NCBI GenBank assembly: GCA_031180825.1
Contig: JAPSLM010000008.1
Span: forward strand, 186,001-250,000
Source: Paenibacillus sp.
GTDB lineage: Bacteria; Bacillota; Bacilli; Paenibacillales; NBRC-103111
Reading direction: 5' to 3'
DNA: 64,000 bases
In this document: positions 44,265 to 53,502 of the stretch, one piece after another
How the letters are laid out: each line of letters starts with the position of its first letter
How positions within the stretch are numbered: the stretch's first letter is position 1
The notes under the pieces: model-generated
Seen by the model: the letters and a program-made list of their open reading frames with translations, nothing else
The model's database searches: none
Told to the model about the DNA's origin: nothing
Program-made: the position numbers and the translations under genes

Positions 44265-44614
44265 TTACGGGCCGATCAATCCTCGGAGAACCCGAAAACA
44301 GACCCTTCTGCCCCTTCATAAGCAGCGTTCCCCTCACTAACCAGGATAGCCGTTTCCCAAGGACGGGGGCATCCCGGTTCTCCTTTTTCCCGCCTTCTTC
44401 GTTCCGGGAGGATTGTCCCATCTTGAGGCGTCCCCCGGCGAATCGGACCCGCTTGGCAGCGTGCCTAAATCCGTTACTTATTCCTGCAGCATACATTTTT
44501 CCAGATTCATTTTTTCGAGCATGTCACAAAAAACTCTCCGTTCCCGTCTTGGATGATGAATCAAAAATACAAGGAAGGCATACTTGGAATGCCAATCAAC
44601 GGGAGGCAAAATGC
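44265..44614. other. Intergenic region, no gene seen
   Basis: 350 bases with no convincing coding sequence. An 82-codon minus-strand frame (44248-44496) lacks a ribosome site and has an implausible basic composition. The right end supplies the promoter area of the epimerase gene. Confidence 0.4.
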
Positions 44615-45472
44615 ATGAAAATATTGGTCGCCGGAGCAACCGGTGTCATCGGGCGTGCGCTGCTGCCTATGCTGGTACGGGAAGGTCATGAAGTAATTGG
44701 CATGACGCGCAGCGACGCCTCGAAAAGCCTCATTTCGGAAGTAGGTGCAGCCCCTCTGGTCGCGGATGCCTTAGACCGGGAATCCATAATGGCCGCACTT
44801 CGGGAAGCGCGTCCGGATGTCGTCATCCATCAGCTCACTTCCTTAAGCAATTACAATGTGGAGGACAACGCCCGAATCCGTACGATCGGCACCCGCAATC
44901 TGGTCGACGCCTCGCAGGCGGTCGGGGTGAGACGCATGGTCGCTCAAAGCATATCGTGGTGCTACGTACCGGGAAACGATCCTGCCGCGGAAGAAATTCC
45001 TTTGGATCTGGAAGCGCCGCAGCCGCGCAAAACGACCGTTGACGGAGTGGCGGCTCTAGAGCTGGCGGCTGCCGAAATGCCGGAATACGTCATCCTTCGC
45101 TGCGGTCTGCTCTACGGTCCCGGAACTTGGTACGATCGCAACGGGCTGATGGCCGGGAAAGTACGGCGCAAGGAGCTCAAGGCGACGGAAGGAGTCACTT
45201 CCTTTCTCCATGTGGAAGATGCGGCGAGGGCAGCAGTTGCTGCGTTAGCGTGGCCGAACGGGCCGGTGAACGTCGTGGACGACGAACCGGCGCCGGGAAC
45301 CGAATGGCTGCCGCTCTATGCCGAAGCCATCGGCGCGCCCGAGCCGGATATCCGGGAAGGCAGCGGCCGCGGCGAGCGCGGAGCGGCCAATGCCAAAGCG
45401 CGAAAAGTCTACGGCTGGAAGCCGCTTTATCCGACCTGGCGCGAAGGCTTCCCGGCAAGCTTGCAATCGTAA
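44615..45472 (+). CDS. NAD-dependent epimerase/dehydratase family protein
   Basis: A 285-residue extended short-chain dehydrogenase (atypical, NmrA/epimerase-like). The nucleotide motif is KILVAGATGVIGRALLPML at the start. DVVIHQLTSL and LHVEDAARAAVAAL are typical of the family; the usual YxxxK pair is replaced (SISWCYVPGN region), so the catalytic activity is uncertain. ATG 44615 follows GGGAGG. A strong bidirectional terminator follows. Confidence 0.8.
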   Translation: MKILVAGATGVIGRALLPMLVREGHEVIGMTRSDASKSLISEVGAAPLVADALDRESIMAALREARPDVVIHQLTSLSNYNVEDNARIRTIGTRNLVDASQAVGVRRMVAQSISWCYVPGNDPAAEEIPLDLEAPQPRKTTVDGVAALELAAAEMPEYVILRCGLLYGPGTWYDRNGLMAGKVRRKELKATEGVTSFLHVEDAARAAVAALAWPNGPVNVVDDEPAPGTEWLPLYAEAIGAPEPDIREGSGRGERGAANAKARKVYGWKPLYPTWREGFPASLQS

Positions 45473-45475
45473 ACG

Positions 45476-45507
45476 AAAAAGCCGCCCTTTTCCCGGGGCG
45501 GCTTTTG
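45476..45507. terminator. Bidirectional intrinsic terminator
   Basis: AAAAGCCGCC pairs with GGGCGGCTTTT between the convergent epimerase and htpG genes, giving U-tracts on both strands. Confidence 0.9.
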
Positions 45508-45520
45508 TAGTGAGCTCGTA

Positions 45521-47401
45521 TTACACCATAATTTTGCAAATATCGTTCGTAAATTCGACCGGGTCTTGAATCGGCAGTCCTTCGATCAACAGCGCCTGGT
45601 TGTACAAGAGCGCCGTATACAGATTCAGCTTCTCTTTATCCTGCTCGTAAGCCGTTTTCAGCGATTGGAACACTTCGTGATGGATATTGATTTCCAGCAC
45701 CTTGTCCGCCTTCACATTTGGGTTATTCGGCATGGCGTTCAATATTTTCTCCATCTCGATCGTCATGTCGCCCTCCGTCGACAGGCATACCGGGTGAGAC
45801 TTCAACCGCTTGGACGCCTTGACGCTGGTGACTTTGCCTTCCAGCAGGCCCTTCATGTAGTCGAACAGCTCTTTGTGATCGTTTTTGTCGGCATCGTCGT
45901 TGTCCTTGTTGTCTTCCGCTTCAATTCCCAGATCGCCGCTGGAGACCGACTTGAATTCCTTGTCCTTGTATTTCATCAGCATCTTGACGGCGAACTCGTC
46001 GATATCGTCCGTGAAATACAGGATTTCGTAGCCCTTCTCGGCGACAAGCTCGGTTTGCGGAAGCTTCTCGATCCGTTCGTTCGACGGTCCGGAGGCATAG
46101 TAAATATACTTCTGGTCCTCCGGCATTCTTGATACGTACTCCTCCAGCGTGACCGTCTTTTTCTCCTTGGAGGAATAGAACAGGATCAGATCCTGCAGCA
46201 CCTCTTTATGGCTGCCGTAATCGCTGTAAACCCCGAATTTCAGCTGTCTGCCGAACGATTTGTAGAACCGCTCGTATTTCTCTCTTTCATCCTTAAGCAG
46301 GCTCAGCAGCTGGCTTTTGATTTTGCTTTCGATATTTTTGGCGATCAGCTTCAATTGGCGGTCGTGCTGCAGCATTTCTCTGGAAATGTTGAGCGACAGG
46401 CTTTCCGAATCGACCATCCCTTTGACGAAGCTGAAATAGTCCGGGAGCAGATCGGAGCATTTGTTCATGATCAGCACGCCGTTGGAATACAGCTCCAGCC
46501 CCTTCTCGTATTCCTTGGTATAATAATCGAAAGGAATATTTTCCGGGATAAACAGGATCGCCTGATAAACCACGGCCCCGTCGGCACTGATATGGATATG
46601 CTTGATCGGCTTGTCGAAGCCGTAATGCTTCTCCGCATAGAACTTCTCGTAATCCTCGTCCGTCAGCTCGTTTTTGTTCTTTCTCCAGATCGGGACCATG
46701 CTGTTGATGCGCTGCTCTTCCGTGTAATCCTCAAACTCGTTGTCGCTGCCTTCCTTCAATCGTTTGGAGGTAACGTCCATCTTAATGGGATAACGGATGA
46801 AGTCGGAGTATTTCTTAATGATCGCTTTCAGACGGTATACTTCCAGAAACTCGTCGTAGCTCTCGTCCTCGGTGTTTTCCTTGATCTTCAGAATAATTTC
46901 CGTGCCGACCGTTTCTTTGTCGCAAGGCTCGACCGTATAGCCGTCCGCACCCGCCGATTCCCATTTGTAAGCGCTGTCGCTGCCCAACGCCTTGCTGATC
47001 ACCGTTACGACGTCGGCGACCATAAAGGCCGAATAAAAGCCGACGCCGAATTGGCCGATGATATCGTGGCCGTCCTTTAATTCGTTCTCCTTTTTGAAAG
47101 CCAGGGAGCCGCTCTTGGCGATGACGCCGAGATTCGTTTCCAGCTCTTCCTTGATCATTCCGATCCCGGTATCGAGGATGGTCAACGTTCTCCTGTTTTT
47201 ATCCGGAATCACTTTAATATAGTAGCTGTCTTTGTCAAAAACCAGCTTATCGTCGGTTAACGCTTTGTAGTAAATCTTGTCGATCGCATCGCTGGCATTC
47301 GATATCAATTCTCGAAGGAAAATTTCTTTTTGCGTATAAATCGAATTGATCATCATTTCCAATAATCGCTTGGATTCGGCTTGAAACTGTTTTTTTTCCA
47401 C
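45521..47401 (-). CDS. htpG: Chaperone HtpG (Hsp90)
   Basis: A 626-residue Hsp90. The N-terminal GHKL ATPase has [13 protein letters not shown] (about 32-44), [12 protein letters not shown] and [15 protein letters not shown]. The middle domain and the C-terminal dimer domain are complete. It refolds or holds client proteins in the cytoplasm under heat and other stress. The start is GTG 47401 after AAAGGAGAG. A sigma-A promoter followed by a CIRCE element lies upstream, implying repression by HrcA. Confidence 0.96.
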   Translation of the reverse strand: MEKKQFQAESKRLLEMMINSIYTQKEIFLRELISNASDAIDKIYYKALTDDKLVFDKDSYYIKVIPDKNRRTLTILDTGIGMIKEELETNLGVIAKSGSLAFKKENELKDGHDIIGQFGVGFYSAFMVADVVTVISKALGSDSAYKWESAGADGYTVEPCDKETVGTEIILKIKENTEDESYDEFLEVYRLKAIIKKYSDFIRYPIKMDVTSKRLKEGSDNEFEDYTEEQRINSMVPIWRKNKNELTDEDYEKFYAEKHYGFDKPIKHIHISADGAVVYQAILFIPENIPFDYYTKEYEKGLELYSNGVLIMNKCSDLLPDYFSFVKGMVDSESLSLNISREMLQHDRQLKLIAKNIESKIKSQLLSLLKDEREKYERFYKSFGRQLKFGVYSDYGSHKEVLQDLILFYSSKEKKTVTLEEYVSRMPEDQKYIYYASGPSNERIEKLPQTELVAEKGYEILYFTDDIDEFAVKMLMKYKDKEFKSVSSGDLGIEAEDNKDNDDADKNDHKELFDYMKGLLEGKVTSVKASKRLKSHPVCLSTEGDMTIEMEKILNAMPNNPNVKADKVLEINIHHEVFQSLKTAYEQDKEKLNLYTALLYNQALLIEGLPIQDPVEFTNDICKIMV

Positions 47402-47457
47402 TCAAAATCTCTCCTTTTGGCAATAAAAGGTGGCAATGGCTGTAAACGATCTCGTTG

Positions 47458-47484
47458 TTAGCACTCTCGATCTTTGAGTGCCAT
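47458..47484 (-). promoter_or_regulatory. CIRCE element (HrcA operator) of htpG
   Basis: TTAGCACTC-N9-GAGTGCCAT matches the CIRCE consensus TTAGCACTC-N9-GAGTGCTAA at 16 of 18 positions. It lies directly after the -10 of the htpG promoter. Confidence 0.9.
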
Positions 47485-47493
47485 TCTTTATTT

Positions 47494-47522
47494 TTTATAA
47501 CATTCCTCCTTTTTAATGTCAA
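47494..47522 (-). promoter_or_regulatory. Sigma-A promoter of htpG
   Basis: TTGACA (47522-47517) and TATAAA (47499-47494) on the minus strand with an exact 17-base spacer, ending 10 bases before the CIRCE element. Confidence 0.85.
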
Positions 47523-47614
47523 CCGCCCAAACTATAAAGGTTAGACGGACAACCTGTCCGGCCCATAATAATGAAGCTGAAATGCATGTGCGCTGCACAA
47601 TGCCGTCCCAAAAG

Positions 47615-47649
47615 AAAAACGCTTGGAAGCCCAAGCGTCAAGCGTTTTT
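47615..47649. terminator. Terminator at the end of the YbaK-like gene
   Basis: AAAAACGCTTG pairs with CAAGCGTTTTT. It touches the last codon of the minus-strand gene and provides U-tracts on both strands. Confidence 0.85.
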
Positions 47650-48133
47650 ATTCCTTTTTGACACCCGTTACCTGCCCGTTTGTCATGGCAACCAGCTCAT
47701 CGGGCGTCAGCTTGAATACGGCTTTCGGATGTCCCGCCGCCGCCCATAAGGTTCGGTATTGAAACAGATCTTCGTCGATCAGTGTCAGGATCGGCTCCGG
47801 ATGTCCGATCGGCGCAACGCCTCCGATGACAAAGCCCGTATGCTCCCGCACGAAATCCGCATCGGCCTTGACAAGCTTATCTTCCACGCGTCCGGAGATC
47901 AGCTTCTCATCCACGCGGTTCACGCCGCTGGCGACGACCAGAAGCGGCTTATTCGACTGCTTCAGCCGGAAAATGATCGATTTTGCGATTTGCGCCACTT
48001 CACAGCCTATGGCGTCCGCCGCCTCCTGGGCGGTTCGCGCGCTGTCCGGCAATTCTACAACCCGGTCCGGATATCCGAGATCCGACAATTTGTGCTGTAC
48101 CCGCTGCGCGCTTTCCTTTAAGTGACTGCTCAA
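47648..48133 (-). CDS. YbaK/ProX-type aminoacyl-tRNA deacylase
   Basis: A 161-residue YbaK-fold protein that hydrolyses mischarged tRNA. Family blocks are AQIAKSIIFRLKQSNKPLLVV, SGVNRVDEKLI, TGFVIGGVAPIGHPEP and WAAAGHPKAVFKLTPDEL. The start is TTG 48133, 6 bases after GGAGGG; the in-frame TTG at 48178 overlaps the leuA end and lacks a site. It lies 31 bases after leuA and is probably co-transcribed. Confidence 0.85.
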   Translation of the reverse strand: MSSHLKESAQRVQHKLSDLGYPDRVVELPDSARTAQEAADAIGCEVAQIAKSIIFRLKQSNKPLLVVASGVNRVDEKLISGRVEDKLVKADADFVREHTGFVIGGVAPIGHPEPILTLIDEDLFQYRTLWAAAGHPKAVFKLTPDELVAMTNGQVTGVKKE

Positions 48134-48164
48134 AGCGTTTCCCTCCGTTGATCCGGCCTGTTTT

Positions 48165-49697
48165 TCAGTCTTTGGCAAGGTCCAGCAGAATGCCGTTAAT
48201 CCCGTTCAGGAAAGCATTGGCGCTGGCCTTGATAATGTCCGTATCCATCGCCCGTCCGGAGTAGATTTTGCCTTGATGCTCTATCCGGATGTTGACCCGG
48301 CCGACGGCCTCCTTGCCTCGGGACAAGCTGTTGATTTTATAATCCTTCAGCTCGATTTCCAGACCGACCAAGGTTTTAATGACGCTGTATAAAGCGTCGA
48401 TCGGACCGTCGCCCACGGCGCTGCCTTTCATCGACTCCGTGCCCTTATTCAATTTGACAGTGGCCGTCGGGTACAGATCGTTGCTAACCACCTGGAAGGA
48501 CTCCAGCTCGTATAGTTGCTTGCTGCTCTGCTCCACGGTACGGTGATTCGTTACAAGATAAAATACATCGTGATCGTACACTTCTTTCTTCGCGTCGGCC
48601 AAGGTGAGGAACTTCGTAAACAGCTGCTCGAAATCGTCGGCATCGCTCGTATCGAAGCCCATTTTCTCGACGGCGTTCTTGAAGGCGTGCCGTCCGGAAC
48701 GGGCGGTCAGAATCAGCTCCATGCTGTCCGCACCGACCTCTTCGGGCGACATGATTTCGTATACGCGCTTGTCCTTCAGCAAGCCGTCCTGATGGATGCC
48801 GGAGGAATGCGCGAAGGCGTTGTCACCCGTAATCGCTTTGTTTACCTGCACATCCAGCCCCGTTAAATGGCTGACCAGTCTGGAGGTTCTGTGCAGCTCC
48901 GTCGTGTTGATATTGGTGTAGGCGTTGAAATAGTTCTCCCTGACCTTAAGCCCCATCACGACTTCCTCCAGCGAAGCGTTGCCTGCCCGCTCGCCCAGCC
49001 CGTTAATGGTGCACTCGACCTTCTCCGCCCCGTTCCTGATCGCGCTCAGCGTGTTGGCCGTCGCCAGTCCAAGGTCATTGTGGCAGTGGACGCTGAGAAT
49101 CACGCGGTCGTCCAAATTTTTGAGCCGGTCGTTGATTTTGCGGATCAGCTCGCCGAATTCCTCCGGAACGGCATAGCCTACCGTATCGGGCACGTTAATC
49201 ATGGTCGCTCCCGCTTTAACGACGGCTTCGATCGTTTCCCACAAGTATTCGAAATCCGATCTCGAAGCGTCTTCCGTGGAGTACTGCACTTGCGGAAGCA
49301 GCGTCTTGGCATACTTGACCGCGTCAATCCCCATTTGCAGGACGGCCTCCTTCGAACGGTTGAACTTCTTCTCCACATGGATGTTCGAGGTGCCGAGCAC
49401 AATATGAATGAGCGGGTTCTGCGCCAGCTTGATGCTTTCATAGACCGCGTCGATATCGCTTTTGACCGCCCGGGCCAACGCGGTAATCGAGACGCTGTCG
49501 CCTACGCTGCGCGCAATTTCCTGGACCGCTTGAAAATCCCCCGCGGACGAGGCGGGGAACCCCGCTTCGATAATATCTACATTCAGCCGCTTTAACTGCT
49601 GGGCGATCTCTATTTTTTGATGAAGATTCAGCTTCGCGCCCGGAACTTGCTCCCCGTCGCGCAGCGTGGTATCGAACACCATAATTTTACGTTTCAT
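48165..49697 (-). CDS. leuA: 2-isopropylmalate synthase
   Basis: A 510-residue LeuA catalysing acetyl-CoA plus 2-oxoisovalerate to 2-isopropylmalate, the first step of leucine synthesis. The DRE-TIM barrel has [13 protein letters not shown] at the start and [19 protein letters not shown] with metal His residues. The C-terminal regulatory LeuA domain (about 390-510) is complete. ATG 49697 follows GGGAGGAA. A T-box leader with a Leu specifier regulates it. leuBCD and ilv genes are not next to it. Confidence 0.92.
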   Translation of the reverse strand: MKRKIMVFDTTLRDGEQVPGAKLNLHQKIEIAQQLKRLNVDIIEAGFPASSAGDFQAVQEIARSVGDSVSITALARAVKSDIDAVYESIKLAQNPLIHIVLGTSNIHVEKKFNRSKEAVLQMGIDAVKYAKTLLPQVQYSTEDASRSDFEYLWETIEAVVKAGATMINVPDTVGYAVPEEFGELIRKINDRLKNLDDRVILSVHCHNDLGLATANTLSAIRNGAEKVECTINGLGERAGNASLEEVVMGLKVRENYFNAYTNINTTELHRTSRLVSHLTGLDVQVNKAITGDNAFAHSSGIHQDGLLKDKRVYEIMSPEEVGADSMELILTARSGRHAFKNAVEKMGFDTSDADDFEQLFTKFLTLADAKKEVYDHDVFYLVTNHRTVEQSSKQLYELESFQVVSNDLYPTATVKLNKGTESMKGSAVGDGPIDALYSVIKTLVGLEIELKDYKINSLSRGKEAVGRVNIRIEHQGKIYSGRAMDTDIIKASANAFLNGINGILLDLAKD

Positions 49698-49776
49698 CCT
49701 CTATTCCTCCCGAATAAGCATTTTTTCGATATCTATATCATAAAGCGGGGTTGATTAAACCCGGACTTTAATCAAC

Positions 49777-50040
49777 AAAAAAACCCCGTCTCTACGTATA
49801 GAGACGAGGTTGAACCCGCGGTACCACTCTAATTCATTTCCTGAAGAAATGAGCTCATTCGATGGCCATCACCATCTATCCCTGTAACGGTGGAACTCCG
49901 GCTTACCCTACATGTCAGGCAGCTGTTCATAGACGAGTTCGAAATGAACGACGTTACCGTTTCGCACCGACCAACGGCTCTCTGAAAAGTCATTGCACCT
50001 CTACTATTTCTAATCCTCACATTTGCATATGGAATTATTG
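49777..50040 (-). ncRNA. T-box leader of leuA
   Basis: The T-box AGAGTGGTACCGCGGGTTCA lies at 49830-49811 on the minus strand. It is followed by a terminator (CCTCGTCTCT with AGAGACGGGG, then seven T). Stem I shows the AGTAG S-turn and, on its 3' strand, a GAACTCGT loop whose CTC at 49937-49935 is a Leu codon. Uncharged tRNA-Leu should promote readthrough into leuA. Confidence 0.92.
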
Positions 50041-50109
50041 GTCATTATAGGGTATTCCGTTTGATTTGTCAAACCTGTTCGGAAGATCCGGTTCCGTACC
50101 GAAAAAGCG

Positions 50110-50240
50110 CCCCACTGCCGTTTCGTGACGACGTAATCGTCCGGGCGGACGCCCGCCTCCGGGACGAATCCGGCCCAACCGTCAGAAGGCTGAACGGCCG
50201 GAGCCGGCTGATCTGCCGCTGGCTTCAACCGGCCCGCGCG
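50110..50240 (-). pseudogene. Isochorismatase-family hydrolase remnant
   Basis: A minus-strand frame encodes KPAADQPAPAVQPSDGWAGF and VPEAGVRPDDYVVTKRQWGAF, the middle of an isochorismatase-like cysteine hydrolase. Both the N-terminal third and everything after WGAF, including the catalytic Cys region, are missing. It begins right at the stop of the AbrB-like gene and ends before the T-box leader. This looks like a deletion scar. Confidence 0.6.
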
Positions 50241-51350
50241 TCATTGAGATTCCCTCCGTTTAACGGATTTGCGATGATATCGGAACATTATTTTCAGCAA
50301 AGGCGGTACCGCGAAAAAGATAAAAAAGGTGCGGAACAGCTGGTAGCCGGCGACCATGGACAAATCCGCGCCGATCTCATGAGCGATGATGCCCATTTGA
50401 TCCATGCCGCCGGGTGCGAGGCTTAACAGCCCGGTGGCGCCGGAGATCGGCCGGAGCTTGGCCAGCAGCACGCTCAGGCCCCAAGCCCCCAGCAGCAGCA
50501 GCAATCCGCTGCCTGCCGCCAGCGAGATCGTCCGCAGCTTGTGCGTCAGCCGGCCCGGCTTCAGCATCAGCCCGACGTGAACGCCTATCAACAGCTGCGC
50601 TGCGTACAGGATAAAGGACGGGAGCGCCGGTCCGGGGAAGCCGGTCAGCTGCAAAACCGCCGTTCCGATCGCCGGTCCCAGCAAGAACGCGGTCGGAAAT
50701 TTGATCTTGTTCCCCAAGACGGCGCATCCGACGCTAACCAGCGCATAAACAAGCATGTTCGGAAGCAGCCCGCTCCAATCCGCCGAAACGGCGGACAGCG
50801 GACCGCCGGCCGGCGCCCCCTCGTGCATCGGCCCAAAGAGCGGACTCGTTACCAGCAGGGGCACGGACGTAATAATCAGAATCAGCCGAATGACCTGCGT
50901 GACGGTGACGACCGTGAGGTTGACGCCGTCCGTTTCCTCCGCCAGGACGAGAACCTGCGTCAGCCCTCCGGGAATGCTCCCCAGCAGCGAGGTTTTGTAA
51001 TCGATCTCCGCCAGCCTGGAAACGGGATAGGCGATACACGCGCACCAAAGCAGCAGCAGCAGCGTCATGAGCAGCATCATCGGCAGTTGGTACGCCATCT
51101 CCTTCAGCGCCGACGCCGTCATGGCCAGTCCGATCGCGTACCCGACGACGATCATGCCCGCGTTTCTGAGCTGCCCCGGCCACGCGAAACGTCCCTCGAA
51201 CGTATTCGATCCGAGCAAAACGGCGAACATCGGACCGAGCAGCCAAGGGATCGGCAGATGCAGAAGCTTGAACGCGATACCGCCGATGATGGCCGCAACC
51301 AGAGCGCGTGCGATCCCGGAGAAGCGGGTCCGGATCACTCGTTCGTCCAT
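50241..51350 (-). CDS. AbrB-family membrane protein (AbrB/AmoA-like regulator-transporter)
   Basis: A 369-residue integral-membrane protein of the AbrB/YkjA-type duplicated family, with about ten helices in two repeats. Hallmarks are LPIPWLLGPMFAVLLGSNTF, GSIPGGLTQVLVLAEE and LSLAPGGMDQMGIIAHE. The family is annotated as putative ammonia-monooxygenase-like or aromatic-acid permease; function is unproven. ATG 51350 follows GGGAGGGAGAGG. Confidence 0.82.
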   Translation of the reverse strand: MDERVIRTRFSGIARALVAAIIGGIAFKLLHLPIPWLLGPMFAVLLGSNTFEGRFAWPGQLRNAGMIVVGYAIGLAMTASALKEMAYQLPMMLLMTLLLLLWCACIAYPVSRLAEIDYKTSLLGSIPGGLTQVLVLAEETDGVNLTVVTVTQVIRLILIITSVPLLVTSPLFGPMHEGAPAGGPLSAVSADWSGLLPNMLVYALVSVGCAVLGNKIKFPTAFLLGPAIGTAVLQLTGFPGPALPSFILYAAQLLIGVHVGLMLKPGRLTHKLRTISLAAGSGLLLLLGAWGLSVLLAKLRPISGATGLLSLAPGGMDQMGIIAHEIGADLSMVAGYQLFRTFFIFFAVPPLLKIMFRYHRKSVKRRESQ

Positions 51351-51545
51351 CCTCTCTCCCTCCCTGTCTTGCGCAATTTGCCCCATCTGTGCGAGGCCTG
51401 AACAGCCTCCTCCGGCTGCAGCTTTTATGTGCTCAATTTAGCACATTTTAGCGTAAAAACAACCCCTCGCGCTTGCGCCAAGCCGTCCGGGCCAAACGCA
51501 AGCAAGCATCGGGGTTCTCTTTTTTGCGCCGCATCCGTTCCAGGT

Positions 51546-52451
51546 TTACCTCTGCCAGCCCGTCGGCTTTTTCGCCAGGCGTATCGATCGTGCATTGACC
51601 AGCAGAATGCTGCCGACGATGAGAACGAGTCCCGCCACCAAATTGAGCGATATCCGCTCGCCCAAAAAGAGGACGCTGCACGTAATCGCAATCAGCGGGA
51701 TAAGGAAGGTGAACGCCCCGACTCTGCCGGCTTCGCCGGAGCCGACAAGTTTAAAGTAAACGAGCCAGCCAAGCGCAATCACGAAAACCGATATAAACAG
51801 CAGGCTCGAAACGAACGAAGCGTTCCAGACGATATCCGTCCATTTTTCCAGAACAAAGCCCGAGCTCAGCAGCAAAATGCCGCCGATCATCAGTTGAAGC
51901 GCCACGTACCAGACCGCATCGACCCGCGCCGACATCTTCTTCGTATACAGCGTGCCCAAAGCCCAGCTCACCGCACAGCCGAGAGCGAGCACGATTCCGG
52001 TAACGGACAGATGCCCGGCCAGACTGCTGGCGCTGATCTCAAAGACGCCAAGAAAACCGAGCGCCAGCCCGATCCATTTCAGGCCGAACATTTCTTCCCC
52101 CAGCCACAGCCACGACAAAACCCCCAGCAGCACGGGCTGCAGGAACACGATCGCCGAGAAGAGTCCGGCCGGCAAATAGTTCAGCCCGATCGTCTGCAGG
52201 CCGTAAAAGAGAACGATGTTCAGCACGGACGAAATTACATAAACAGGCCACGTCCGCTTCCAATTGAGCTTTTTGTAGCCGGGCAAAGCGACCAGGATGA
52301 GAATCAATCCCCCGATGCACGTCCTCAAGCCTGCAAATAATAAGGGCGGCGAAAAGGTAAGCGTATATTTGGACAACGGCCAGTTGATTCCCCAAACGAG
52401 AACGAGAAAAGCAAGATATAAAGCCGTCCGCGAGCGTGAGAGCTGCAACAC
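51546..52451 (-). CDS. EamA-family (DMT) transporter
   Basis: A 301-residue, ten-helix carrier with two EamA repeats, for example VLVWGINWPLSKYTLTFSPP and LGWLVYFKLVGSGEAGRVGA. The family exports amino acids or metabolites. The start is GTG 52451, eight bases after AAGGAG; the GTG at 52460 is too close. It is divergent from a LysR gene across a 96-base AT-rich region and is its likely target. Confidence 0.85.
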   Translation of the reverse strand: MLQLSRSRTALYLAFLVLVWGINWPLSKYTLTFSPPLLFAGLRTCIGGLILILVALPGYKKLNWKRTWPVYVISSVLNIVLFYGLQTIGLNYLPAGLFSAIVFLQPVLLGVLSWLWLGEEMFGLKWIGLALGFLGVFEISASSLAGHLSVTGIVLALGCAVSWALGTLYTKKMSARVDAVWYVALQLMIGGILLLSSGFVLEKWTDIVWNASFVSSLLFISVFVIALGWLVYFKLVGSGEAGRVGAFTFLIPLIAITCSVLFLGERISLNLVAGLVLIVGSILLVNARSIRLAKKPTGWQR

Positions 52452-52547
52452 GATGAACACTCCTTGTTGTTAATGTTTTCTCATGATACAATAACTAACT
52501 AAATAAATAAAATGAATGTTTATTATAAGGAGCATATCCTAAGTGTT

Positions 52548-53426
52548 ATGACACATTCGCAGATTCAACTGTTCGTCAAAATTGCCGAAACCGGCAGCTT
52601 TACCAAAGCCGGCCATCAATTGAATATGACACAGCCCGCCGTTAGCCGCGCCGTCTCCACGCTGGAAGCCGAGCTCGGAGTGACCCTCCTGATCCGCGAC
52701 CGAAGGAACGGGATTATGCTGACGGACATCGGCGAACGCCTCCTGATTGTTTTCCGGGATATTTTGCAAGGCTTTGAGAAGGTGGAACAGGAAGTGATGG
52801 CCGAAAAAGGCTTCGAGGTCGGGACGATCCGGATCGGCTCCTTCCCTTCGGCTTCCGCTTATTTCCTGCCCAAAATTTTCAGAGTCATCGGGGAAAAGTA
52901 TCCGCGGATTCAATTCGATCTTTACGAAGGCACCATCGACGACCTCAGGGAACGGCTCGTCTCCAGAATGATCGATGTCGCTTTCCTCATCCCGCCGCAC
53001 GACGAATTTGAAATTACGCCCTTGCTGAAAGAAGAGATGTTTCTGTTCATCCGCGACGATCATCCGCTGGCGGGCCGCCCGGTCATCCATTTGCACGAAT
53101 TGAGCGACGAGCCGATGATCATATGCAACGGAGGCTACGAAATCCCGATCTACGAACGGTTCCGGGAAGCGGGGGCCCGTCCCCAAGTAAAATATATCGT
53201 CCACAACGTGAACACCTCGTTGAATATGATCCAAGAGGGGCTTGGCGTGGCGATCATGTCGAACATCTCGACTTCTTTGTCAGCCTTGCCTCCCAACGTC
53301 CGAATGCGCGCTTTAACGCCTCACCCTTACCGGGAAATTAACCTGGCGGTACCCTCCCTGCAAGAAGCCTCCATCGCGGTAAAGCTGTTTATCCAGACCG
53401 CACGGGACTTGTTTGCGAAACCTTAA
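52548..53426 (+). CDS. LysR-family transcriptional regulator
   Basis: A 292-residue LTTR. The N-terminal helix-turn-helix is FVKIAETGSFTKAGHQLNMT QPAVSR region at residues 8-35; the periplasmic-binding-like effector domain follows from about residue 88 (GTIRIGSFPSASAYFLPKIF). ATG 52548 has AAGGAG 15 bases upstream. Divergent orientation to an EamA carrier suggests it activates that gene in response to the exported metabolite. Confidence 0.88.
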   Translation: MTHSQIQLFVKIAETGSFTKAGHQLNMTQPAVSRAVSTLEAELGVTLLIRDRRNGIMLTDIGERLLIVFRDILQGFEKVEQEVMAEKGFEVGTIRIGSFPSASAYFLPKIFRVIGEKYPRIQFDLYEGTIDDLRERLVSRMIDVAFLIPPHDEFEITPLLKEEMFLFIRDDHPLAGRPVIHLHELSDEPMIICNGGYEIPIYERFREAGARPQVKYIVHNVNTSLNMIQEGLGVAIMSNISTSLSALPPNVRMRALTPHPYREINLAVPSLQEASIAVKLFIQTARDLFAKP

Positions 53427-53447
53427 AAGCGGCTCCGGCCACGTGAA

Positions 53448-53485
53448 AAGAACCGCGAATCCCTATGAACGGGTTGCGGTTCTTT
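53448..53485. terminator. Terminator between lysR and the multicopper oxidase
   Basis: AAGAACCGCGAATCCC pairs with GGGTTGCGGTTCTT, serving both convergent genes. Confidence 0.8.
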
Positions 53486-53502
53486 GATCAGACTTGCCCT
53501 TG

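Noticed and set aside
44248-44496. Minus-strand frame of 82 codons in the gap before the epimerase
   Set aside because: No ribosome site, very basic composition, and no conserved motif.
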